A stretch of DNA of 14,962 nucleotides, taken from assembly GCA_028702245.1 (NCBI GenBank), contig JAQVPE010000004.1, positions 1-14,962 on the forward strand, in the 5' to 3' direction. Below, piece by piece: positions 6,614-12,894 of the stretch. The stretch is from Candidatus Izemoplasmatales bacterium. Its GTDB lineage: Bacteria; Bacillota_I; Bacilli_A; Izemoplasmatales; Hujiaoplasmataceae. A program made the position numbers and the translations under genes. The notes under the pieces were generated by a model. That model saw only the letters and a program-made list of their open reading frames with translations, searched no databases and was not told the origin of the DNA. Position 1 is the stretch's first letter, and each line of letters starts with the position of its first letter.

Positions 6614-6626
6614 CACCCTATCGGTG
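6614..6626. promoter_or_regulatory. Small dyad at the nrdD transcription start
   Basis: CACC-CTATC-GGTG is a short dyad just downstream of the predicted nrdD start site, a position where a repressor could act or a small leader hairpin could form. It does not match the known NrdR box. With only four bases per arm it may be chance. Confidence 0.25.
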
Positions 6627-6634
6627 CAATTAAG

Positions 6635-6664
6635 ATAATAAGAGAGAAGCCTTAGAGTTGTCAA
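6635..6664 (-). promoter_or_regulatory. Promoter of the nrdD-nrdG operon
   Basis: On the minus strand TTGACA (6664-6659) and TATTAT (6640-6635) are separated by 18 bases. The -35 is a perfect match to consensus. Transcription would begin near 6628, giving a ~40-base leader before the nrdD ATG. Confidence 0.78.
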
Positions 6665-6929
6665 GGGAGTTTTCAAAATAATAATTAATGAAAATTTGAG
6701 TGTAATCAAGGTAATTGCGATAACGTGCGACTTCTCTCAAGGAGACTAACTTTAAGTATTTTTTTTGTTTGCGAATGACAGATTTCGACAAACCCAACTT
6801 TCAGCAAAAAGTAACGAAAAAAGATTTCACATACATTATTTGCTTTAGTTTTCAAACCTTCAGAATCGACACCTTGTTTTCATGCGGATGATTTGACGTC
6901 AGTTGATTTTTGAAAGAGTTTCCGATTGG
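6665..6929. other. Unassigned intergenic stretch between divergent promoters
   Basis: About 265 bases between the nrdD promoter and the promoter of the transporter gene carry no gene I can support. The stretch is AT-rich, with a run of eight T at about 6759-6766 and an 8-base palindrome at 6894-6901. A 38-codon frame at 6775-6891 lacks a ribosome binding site. No recognisable riboswitch, tRNA or NrdR box pair was found by eye. Confidence 0.5.
6894..6901. promoter_or_regulatory. Palindrome TGACGTCA upstream of the transporter promoter
   Basis: A perfect 8-base palindrome lies 28 bases before the -35 of the transporter gene, where an activator or repressor could bind. No regulator gene is adjacent, and an 8-base palindrome can arise by chance. 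Confidence 0.25.
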
Positions 6930-6958
6930 TTGCTTTTCTTTTGTTATAAATGTATAAT
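6930..6958 (+). promoter_or_regulatory. Promoter of the MFS transporter gene
   Basis: TTGCTT (6930-6935) and TATAAT (6953-6958) are separated by 17 bases. Transcription would begin near 6965, about 28 bases before the GTG start at 6993. Confidence 0.7.
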
Positions 6959-6992
6959 AATTTGAATATATTTGTTGTCAAGGAAGCCATCA

Positions 6993-8165
6993 GTGATCAA
7001 AGAAACCTTTAAATTCAAACTGTTCTACTTTATTCGCTATTTTGGCGATGCGCTTTTTTATCCCTTTATGTCGCTCTATTTTATCTCTAAAGGGGTAACC
7101 GAAGCCGAATTGGGCCTGATTTTGGCGATTACGCCGATTGCGACAATCCTTGTGAATCCCGTTTGGAACTTTCTTGCTCGCGACATGAGGGCCATCAGAG
7201 TTATTCTTAAAGTTATGACGTTGATTGAGGGCATATTAATCATTGTCGTCACACAAATATCTGGATTTGAGCTCTATGCGTTGGTCATTTGTCTTATCGC
7301 CATGCTTTGTTCGCCATTTATCTCGATCCAAGACGGATTTACCGCTACGTTTGCCAATCAAAATAATATCGAATATACATCGATTAGAATTCACGCGTCA
7401 ATCGCCTATGTTGTTGCCTCTGCGATTGCCGGACTTGTTATCGTTTACCTTGGCTACACCGTCTTGTTTGTCGTTGCCGGAATGATGTTCATTTTGACGA
7501 TGTTGATAGCATTCTGGATCAAACCTTTAAAGGACGAGCTGCAAAGGCAAAACGCTCCCCAAAGGGATATCAAGGCACTTTTGAGGAACAGAGAGTTTTA
7601 CAAGTATTTGATATTTTACACGCTCATGGTCGGCGCCGTCAGAGTTGGAGATTCTTTCTTCGGCGTCTACATGACAGGCGTCAAAGGATTGGATGCGACG
7701 CAATATGGATTTCTTTATGCGGCATTTATTTTAGCCGAAGTGATTGTAATTAGAGTCTTGATCAACAAGGGACAATTGATTTCTGAGCGAAAACTGATGA
7801 TAATCTCCGCACTATTGTTTGCCCTTCGTTTCGTTGCCTACTCGTTCATTGATGACTCCGTCGCTTTGTCGGTGATCACGATTTTAAGGGGTATCGCTTG
7901 GGGAATATTCTTGTTTGCGAACATCCGCTATATCATGAAAATTGTCAAAGTGGAGAATGTTACCCCCGCCATCATGATAATTACGCTTCTCTTTTCGGTT
8001 TTCACCGCTGTTGGCAACTTCCTGTTTGGACGGTTTGTGAATAACATGGGGTATAGTTGGCTATATCTGATTCTCGCGGGAATCATCGGTTTGGGATTTG
8101 TCGTGATATTGGTGTTATCTCCCAAAATCACCTATGAGAATGATGCAATATCTTCTAATGAATGA
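6993..8165 (+). CDS. MFS transporter (MFS_1-like, about 12 membrane segments)
   Basis: A 390-residue integral membrane protein of the major facilitator superfamily. The N-terminal part (FKLFYFIRYFGDALFYPFMSLYF followed by SKGVTEAELGLILAITPIATILVNPVWNFLARD) has the look of the MFS_1_like / nucleoside- or sugar-symporter branch, and about twelve hydrophobic helices run through the sequence with a central loop near KPLKDELQRQNAPQRDIKALL. The substrate cannot be told. I choose GTG at 6993 because AAGGA lies 8 bases before it and the promoter start falls just upstream; the frame is also open from a TTG at 6972, which is too close to the predicted transcription start. The next gene has its own -10 across this stop codon, so the two may be separate units. 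Confidence 0.85.
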   Translation: MIKETFKFKLFYFIRYFGDALFYPFMSLYFISKGVTEAELGLILAITPIATILVNPVWNFLARDMRAIRVILKVMTLIEGILIIVVTQISGFELYALVICLIAMLCSPFISIQDGFTATFANQNNIEYTSIRIHASIAYVVASAIAGLVIVYLGYTVLFVVAGMMFILTMLIAFWIKPLKDELQRQNAPQRDIKALLRNREFYKYLIFYTLMVGAVRVGDSFFGVYMTGVKGLDATQYGFLYAAFILAEVIVIRVLINKGQLISERKLMIISALLFALRFVAYSFIDDSVALSVITILRGIAWGIFLFANIRYIMKIVKVENVTPAIMIITLLFSVFTAVGNFLFGRFVNNMGYSWLYLILAGIIGLGFVVILVLSPKITYENDAISSNE

Positions 8166-8171
8166 TATAAT
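8163..8171 (+). promoter_or_regulatory. Extended -10 promoter of the diguanylate cyclase gene
   Basis: TGATATAAT overlaps the stop codon of the transporter gene; the -10 TATAAT is at 8166-8171. A weak -35 (ATGCAA, 8143-8148) lies 17 bases upstream. The predicted start near 8178 gives a leader of about 26 bases with AAGGAGCTG ahead of the ATG. Confidence 0.6.
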
Positions 8172-8203
8172 ACTTTTCTAAGACACAAAAAGGAGCTGAT
8201 AGC

Positions 8204-9751
8204 ATGCAACCAGAGATGATCTTGACGGGACTGACGTTTGCTATAGCCATTATCGCTTTGGTCATCAGTGTTTCGATGCTGATCTCGCTAAAAAGAATAA
8301 GAAAGCAATGGGAACTGGCTGCTTTGTTTTTTTTGCAGTTTATCTATGCACTTGGCTACGGATTGGAACTCGCGAGTGATACTATTGAACTCAAGGTGGC
8401 TTTCAACCATCTTCAGTACGTGGGCATTCCTTTCATTTCAGCTGGTTGGGCGTTTCTTGCCCATCGCTATCGCAATCCGGGTTTTAGTCTTAAAACCAAA
8501 TACATAATTTTGCTTTTGCTAATTCCCTTTGTCTCGTTTATTTCGGTTCAGCTTTCATATTATACTGATTACACACTGTATTATCGCGATGCATTCATCG
8601 ATCAAGCAAACCTCTTATTTGGCAAAGAGGTTCCGGTATTGGTTTTTGTCAAAGGTCCGCTTTACTACCTTGGGGCCTCATATAATATGGCCATGATTCT
8701 ATACGCGACCTTCATTTACTTCAGAACCTTTAAAAAAACCGCAGGAGTTCATAAACACCAAGCGTTGTTTTTGACAATATGTAGTTTGATAGCGGGCGTC
8801 GCCCCGGTTTTGACGTTCACATCCAATCAAACATCCGGGATCGATCTGGCGATCTACATCGTTGCCGGACTATCATACATCGTTCTATATGCCTTGTTGA
8901 GATTCGAGTTTCTCTATCTGACGCCTGTAGCTTATCGCCAAGCTTTTCAAACCGCATCAGAAAGCATGTATTTGTTCGATGATAAGATGGAACTGATTTC
9001 CTGGAATAATGCCGTGAGGGAAGATGAAGTCACCTCCGGAAAAGTCCAGTATCACATGAAAAGTGAAGAGCTGTTTCAAAATACGCAAATCATCGAAGCA
9101 ATCAAAGAAGGAGCACCTTACAGTTTGAATGATAACAACAAACATTATGTTATCGAAACAATTCCGGTGATTTCCAGAAAAGGCCATAAAGACGGATACA
9201 TTGTCAAGTTCAACGACATGACGAATTACATCGAAAGGATCGAGAAACTTGACTATCAAGCTTCCCATGACGAACTGACCGACATCTACAATCGACGGGC
9301 TTTTATTGAAATGGGAACCGAATATATTAAAGCCTCTGGAATTGACAAAACCGATTTTGCCTTGATGATGATCGACCTAGACGACTTCAAGCAGATCAAC
9401 GACAACTACGGGCACCCCTTTGGCGATGAGGTTTTAAAAGGTGTGACAAAGGCCATTCGGGAGTCGATAGACGCAGAGGATATCCTTTCGAGGTATGGTG
9501 GCGAAGAATTTGTCGTGGTTGCTAAGAACGCTAACGCGGATAAAGCAGCTGAGATAGCTGAAAATATTAGAAGCAGAGTTGCTGCGCTTAAGTTTAGATT
9601 CAAGGACGAAGAAATCACAACCAATGTCAGTATCGGTGTTTGTCTAAACTATCACGATAATCCGCTTGACATTTATGAGTACATCAAAAATGCCGATGAT
9701 GCGCTCTATGTTTCCAAGCGAAAAGGCAAGAACAAAATTACAATCGTTTAA
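8204..9751 (+). CDS. Membrane diguanylate cyclase: 7TM sensor, PAS-like, GGDEF
   Basis: This 515-residue protein probably makes cyclic di-GMP from two GTP in response to a membrane or extracellular signal. Residues ~1-225 hold about seven hydrophobic helices, resembling the histidine-kinase-type N-terminal 7TM region. Residues ~230-345 look like a PAS domain (RQAFQTASESMYLFDDKMELISWNNAV). Residues ~350-515 are a GGDEF domain with HDELTDIYNRRAF from H355, MMIDLDDFKQIND, and an intact active site RYGGEEF (G432-F436). The inhibitory I-site RxxD expected five residues before GGEEF reads DAED (423-426), so its Arg is missing and product feedback is probably absent or altered. The ATG at 8204 follows AAGGAGCTG. 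No EAL or HD-GYP phosphodiesterase or PilZ gene is visible here, so the target process is unknown. Confidence 0.93.
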   Translation: MQPEMILTGLTFAIAIIALVISVSMLISLKRIRKQWELAALFFLQFIYALGYGLELASDTIELKVAFNHLQYVGIPFISAGWAFLAHRYRNPGFSLKTKYIILLLLIPFVSFISVQLSYYTDYTLYYRDAFIDQANLLFGKEVPVLVFVKGPLYYLGASYNMAMILYATFIYFRTFKKTAGVHKHQALFLTICSLIAGVAPVLTFTSNQTSGIDLAIYIVAGLSYIVLYALLRFEFLYLTPVAYRQAFQTASESMYLFDDKMELISWNNAVREDEVTSGKVQYHMKSEELFQNTQIIEAIKEGAPYSLNDNNKHYVIETIPVISRKGHKDGYIVKFNDMTNYIERIEKLDYQASHDELTDIYNRRAFIEMGTEYIKASGIDKTDFALMMIDLDDFKQINDNYGHPFGDEVLKGVTKAIRESIDAEDILSRYGGEEFVVVAKNANADKAAEIAENIRSRVAALKFRFKDEEITTNVSIGVCLNYHDNPLDIYEYIKNADDALYVSKRKGKNKITIV

Positions 9752-9759
9752 AAAATTGA

Positions 9760-9776
9760 GTCGACATTTAGTCGGC
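9760..9776 (+). other. Small hairpin directly before the acyltransferase ribosome binding site
   Basis: GTCGAC-ATTTA-GTCGGC can form a 6-bp stem (one G-T pair) with a five-base loop, one base before the AAGGAGGAG ribosome binding site at 9778-9786. No T-tract follows, so it is not a typical terminator. It could influence translation or mRNA ends between the cyclase and acyltransferase genes; this is inference. Confidence 0.35.
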
Positions 9777-9789
9777 CAAGGAGGAGACT

Positions 9790-11034
9790 ATTATCAAAGA
9801 TTCTCATCTTCCCCGTTTCGACATGGTCAAAAGGCCGATTAAACAAAGGTGGTATCTTTTGCCGCTTGCTTGGCTGCTTTCCGTCGGAGTTTTATTCAAA
9901 AACAGGCTAAAAGTCAATAAGATAAACATGAAGGGACTTAAACCGCCCTATATTTTACTTTGCACTCATCACGCGTTCATCGATTTCAAAGTCACCACAA
10001 TGGCGATTTTTCCAAGAAGAGCGAACTACATCGTCGCAATTGACGGATTCATCAAACGTGAGAGTTTGCTTAGGAACGTAGGTTGCATCTGCAAGCGCAA
10101 GTTCACAAACGACATCGTTTTGATTCGGCAAATCGAGCATTCGCTCAAAGTCAACAAGACGATCTGCGCCATTTATCCCGAAGCTCGATACTCTCTAATT
10201 GGCACAACCGCAATTTTGCCGGAGTCGCTTGGAAAAATGTGCAAACTCATGAAGGTTCCTGTTGTTGTTTTAAATATGCACGGGAACTATCTCAGCCAGC
10301 CGGTATGGAATCTCCATCAACGCAAAGTCAGACTGAGAGCCGACATGACAAAGATCATCGATTCCGAATCGATCAAAACACTTGATGTGCCGGAAATCAA
10401 TCGTCGCATTAAAGAGGCTTTCATATATGATGAGTATCGCTATCAATGGGAAACCAAACAAAAAATCACCTATAAAGATAGAGCCAAGAATATCCACAAA
10501 GTTCTCTATCTTTGCCCGAACTGCCTAACCGAACACGAAATGGATTCTGATGGCGACAAACTTTGGTGCAATCATTGTAAAAAAACCTGGGAAATGGATG
10601 AATATGGCCGTTTGAAGGCGCTGTCCGGAAAAACCGAATTTGCACATATCCCTGATTGGTATGAATTTGAAAGAGCCCACGTCAGACAACTGGTCATTGA
10701 TGGCAAATACCACTTCGAAGACGATGTGATCGTCGACTCTTTGCCTAACGCCGACGGCTATGTCCGACTTGGAGAAGCCAGATTGACTCACGGGGTCGAC
10801 GGGTTTCGCCTTGAAGGTGATTTTGACGGCGAAAAACTTCTCTTGATCAAGGAAGTCGAATCGATGTATTCGCTCCATATCGAGTACGATTATTTCCAAA
10901 AAGGTGATTGTCTTGACCTTTCAACACTCAATGACACGTATTACCTTTATCCAAAAACCAAGAAAAACGTTGTCACAAAACTCCATTTTGCCGTCGAAGA
11001 ACTGTATAAGATTTCTCGTGAAAAAAAGGAATGA
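9790..11034 (+). CDS. PlsC-like acyltransferase with zinc-ribbon and C-terminal domain
   Basis: Probably a membrane-associated 1-acylglycerol-3-phosphate acyltransferase in phospholipid synthesis. Numbered from the ATG at 9823: a hydrophobic segment (WYLLPLAWLLSVGVLF) near the N-terminus, the catalytic H49-x4-D54 motif (THHAFIDFK), and YPEARYS at 118-124 replacing the usual PEGTRS. C231, C234, C249 and C252 (CPNC, CNHC) then form a rubredoxin-like zinc ribbon, followed by about 150 residues with no motif I can name. I place the start at ATT 9790 (or ATC 9793) because AAGGAGGAG (9778-9786) is correctly spaced only for these; the first conventional codon, ATG 9823, is 36 bases away. The added residues (IIKDSHLPRFD) lead into the typical KRPIKQRWYLLPL start. 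It may be cotranscribed with the cyclase. The acyl acceptor is uncertain. Confidence 0.85.
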   Translation: MIKDSHLPRFDMVKRPIKQRWYLLPLAWLLSVGVLFKNRLKVNKINMKGLKPPYILLCTHHAFIDFKVTTMAIFPRRANYIVAIDGFIKRESLLRNVGCICKRKFTNDIVLIRQIEHSLKVNKTICAIYPEARYSLIGTTAILPESLGKMCKLMKVPVVVLNMHGNYLSQPVWNLHQRKVRLRADMTKIIDSESIKTLDVPEINRRIKEAFIYDEYRYQWETKQKITYKDRAKNIHKVLYLCPNCLTEHEMDSDGDKLWCNHCKKTWEMDEYGRLKALSGKTEFAHIPDWYEFERAHVRQLVIDGKYHFEDDVIVDSLPNADGYVRLGEARLTHGVDGFRLEGDFDGEKLLLIKEVESMYSLHIEYDYFQKGDCLDLSTLNDTYYLYPKTKKNVVTKLHFAVEELYKISREKKE

Positions 11035-11070
11035 TGTTCTATAATCGAGCTGACGGTTTTAGTGGTTTGT

Positions 11071-11099
11071 TTGACAGACGCCATGTTTGATAATATAAT
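11071..11099 (+). promoter_or_regulatory. Consensus promoter of the HMA protein gene
   Basis: TTGACA (11071-11076) and TATAAT (11094-11099) both match consensus exactly with the ideal 17-base spacer. This is the strongest-looking promoter in the window. Transcription would start near 11106. Confidence 0.85.
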
Positions 11100-11130
11100 A
11101 TGATTAAGAGAATCTTGGAGGAGGTACAGC

Positions 11131-11337
11131 ATGAAAAAGGCTATCATCAAAGGCATGTGTTGCGAGGGCTGTGCCAAGGATGTCAAGCATGTTTTGGAAA
11201 GCATATACGGGATATCTCAAGTTGAAGTTTTTTGTGATGAAGGTTACGCCCTGTTCTCTGGATTCGTGTCAAAGCAAGTAATTGCGGATTATTTATCCCA
11301 AGAAGGATACCAGTTAGTAGACGTCGAAAACATATAA
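11131..11337 (+). CDS. Small heavy-metal-associated (HMA) domain protein, CopZ-like
   Basis: A free-standing 68-residue protein with one ferredoxin-like HMA domain, the fold of copper chaperones such as CopZ and of metal-binding modules on P-type ATPases. The metal motif sits at residues 9-14 as MCCEGC, that is MxCxxC with a third Cys at the x position (C10, C11, C14). The rest (AKDVKHVLESIYGISQVEV, ... IADYLSQEGYQLVDV) follows the usual beta-alpha-beta-beta-alpha-beta pattern. It is cytoplasmic, with no signal peptide. The ATG at 11131 follows a strong GGAGGAGGT. It has its own consensus promoter and terminator, so it is a monocistronic unit. No copper ATPase, CsoR-type regulator or other metal gene is nearby; the metal and partner are unknown, and a role other than copper delivery is possible. 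Confidence 0.88.
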   Translation: MKKAIIKGMCCEGCAKDVKHVLESIYGISQVEVFCDEGYALFSGFVSKQVIADYLSQEGYQLVDVENI

Positions 11338-11338
11338 A

Positions 11339-11371
11339 TAAAGGGCTCTCGAGAGCTTTTTATTTTTGTCT
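11339..11371 (+). terminator. Rho-independent terminator after the HMA protein gene
   Basis: GCTC-TCGA-GAGC (11345-11356), extended outward by AAGG/TTTT pairing (with G-T pairs), is followed by TTTTTATTTTTG. It lies directly after the TAA at 11335-11337. Confidence 0.85.
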
Positions 11372-11413
11372 TATCCATAAGATTGATTAACCGAAGTTAA
11401 TATCACTCTTCTT

Positions 11414-11441
11414 TTGACTAGTAATATTTTCGTGATATAAT
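11414..11441 (+). promoter_or_regulatory. Promoter of the V/A-type ATPase operon
   Basis: TTGACT (11414-11419) and TATAAT (11436-11441) are separated by 16 bases, with TGA directly before the -10 (extended -10). The start near 11448 gives a leader of about 50 bases. Confidence 0.8.
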
Positions 11442-11499
11442 ATATATCTGTTGAGAAAAAACAAAGAACATAACTATCGCAAAGGAGTTGAAGATCCGG

Positions 11500-11814
11500 A
11501 TGGAAAAACTCATCAAAGATATTATCGAAGTTGACAAAATCCACCGCGCTGAAGTTGATGCTTTGATGCGCGAAAAAGAGAAAATAAATGATTTTATCCG
11601 CGAAGAAAAGAAACGGCTCAAAACTCAACTTCAAAACGCCTCTAAATCAGACATAATGAAGTTCAAAGCCGACATAGCTCTGGACTTGAAAAACAAAAAA
11701 CAAGAAGCGATTACCGAATCGGAGGCAATGCTCGCAAAACTCGAATCCAGTTTCAAAAAAAATAAAGAGACCTGGATTGATGATATTTATGATTATTGTA
11801 TTCAAAACAAATAA
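11500..11814 (+). CDS. V/A-type ATPase peripheral-stalk coiled-coil subunit (G/H, NtpF-like)
   Basis: A 104-residue, highly charged, almost wholly alpha-helical protein rich in Lys and Glu, with heptad-like spacing (HRAEVDALMREKEKINDFIREEKKRLKTQLQ) and no cysteine or membrane segment. The first gene of bacterial V/A-type ATPase operons often encodes such a coiled coil, the G/H (NtpF) subunit that pairs with subunit E in the peripheral stalk. The assignment rests on position and helix character, because these subunits diverge quickly. I choose ATG 11500. AAAGGAG at 11481-11487 is 12 bases away, longer than ideal, while an in-frame TTG at 11488 touches the binding site and is unlikely. The gene sits 27 bases ahead of the C subunit start in an apparent operon. 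Confidence 0.7.
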   Translation: MEKLIKDIIEVDKIHRAEVDALMREKEKINDFIREEKKRLKTQLQNASKSDIMKFKADIALDLKNKKQEAITESEAMLAKLESSFKKNKETWIDDIYDYCIQNK

Positions 11815-11841
11815 GACAGGTGTCTCTTGGGGGTTGATTAC

Positions 11842-12879
11842 ATGAGCGTCTGGACAAGCAACGCCATTGTGTCGAAGGCCAAATCGATCTATGGGAACTT
11901 CCTAAAACCAAATGACTATGATGAACTTGTTAAAATGAAATCCGTTTCGGAAGTTGCGGCATATCTCAAGAAGCAGAGCAAATACGCCGAAACAATGAGG
12001 GATATTCAGGAAACAACAATTCACCGCGGTCAATTTGAGGAACTGATCAAGATCACTAATTTCAATAGCACCATAAAACTAATTAGGTTTGTTGAATTAA
12101 AGGACAAATCATTCTATGAGTTGAATATCAAAATCAGAGAAATCGAATTGATCTTATCGACAGTTCGATCAATTATCTCTGAAAACTATGAAGAAGCATT
12201 GGCCAGCTTTCCGACTTTCTTTATTCGTCACGCTGAATTTGATATCATCAAATTATCGCAAGTTCGCACCTACTCGATGTTGCTCGACGCGATCGAGGGA
12301 ACGCATTACCATGATATTTTATTGCCTTATGAAGAAAAGGACAGGAATCTAATAAAATACTCGGAAATCGAAAACAAACTCGACGAACACTATTATGATT
12401 GTGTTTTTGAACGGATTGAAGCCAACTATCGAGGCAAACTCAAATATGATATTGAAACAATATTCAAGACAAAACTCGAGCTTGCCAATATCATCAAGAT
12501 TTATCGGTTGAAGAAATTTTATAATGCTGATGCGGCGACGATCAAAAATGCGTTGATTCTCAAACATTCGCGGATGAGCGAACGAAAAATCGATGAGATC
12601 ATATCGTTGCCTGATGCCGATCTGCTGCTTCACTATCTTGAGCGGTCGGAGTACTCCCGGTTCATGGATGATGATGAATATGTATTTATTGAGTATTACG
12701 CGCAAAAGCTTAAATACAACCTCGCAAAAAGACATATGTATTTTTCATCGCAAGCACCAAAAGTCTATTCCGCGTTTTTGATTCTTGGCGAAATCGAACG
12801 CGAGAATCTATTCAACATTATTGAAGGCATTCGCTATGAACTTCAAGAAACCGAAATCAAAAGAATGCTCATCTATTAA
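11842..12879 (+). CDS. V/A-type ATPase subunit C (central-stalk d-type)
   Basis: A 345-residue soluble, alpha-helical protein of the vATP-synt_AC39 family, which links the rotating central stalk to the membrane ring of the V/A-ATPase. The start (WTSNAIVSKAKSIYGNFLKPNDYDELVKMKSVSEVAAYLKKQ) is typical, as is the LANIIKIYRLKKFYN pattern in the middle and the YYAQKLKYNLAKRHMYFSSQAPKVYSAFLILGEIERENLFNIIEGIRYEL ending. Near-normal family length. ATG 11842 is chosen because GGGGGT lies about 9 bases upstream; the in-frame TTG at 11827 has no binding site. It is followed 15 bases later by the I subunit gene. C lies directly before I here, whereas in the well-known Enterococcus ntp order it follows K and E. 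Confidence 0.9.
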   Translation: MSVWTSNAIVSKAKSIYGNFLKPNDYDELVKMKSVSEVAAYLKKQSKYAETMRDIQETTIHRGQFEELIKITNFNSTIKLIRFVELKDKSFYELNIKIREIELILSTVRSIISENYEEALASFPTFFIRHAEFDIIKLSQVRTYSMLLDAIEGTHYHDILLPYEEKDRNLIKYSEIENKLDEHYYDCVFERIEANYRGKLKYDIETIFKTKLELANIIKIYRLKKFYNADAATIKNALILKHSRMSERKIDEIISLPDADLLLHYLERSEYSRFMDDDEYVFIEYYAQKLKYNLAKRHMYFSSQAPKVYSAFLILGEIERENLFNIIEGIRYELQETEIKRMLIY

Positions 12880-12894
12880 GAGAGGAGACAGCAG

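Noticed and set aside
6775..6891. 38-codon frame starting ATG in the nrdD-transporter gap
   Set aside because: No ribosome binding site within range (nearest GGAG is ~30 bases away), low-complexity AT-rich composition, no recognisable protein features.
11345..11356. GCTCTCGAGAGC palindrome as an operator
   Set aside because: It lies right after a stop codon and is followed by a T-tract, so it is better explained as the terminator stem.
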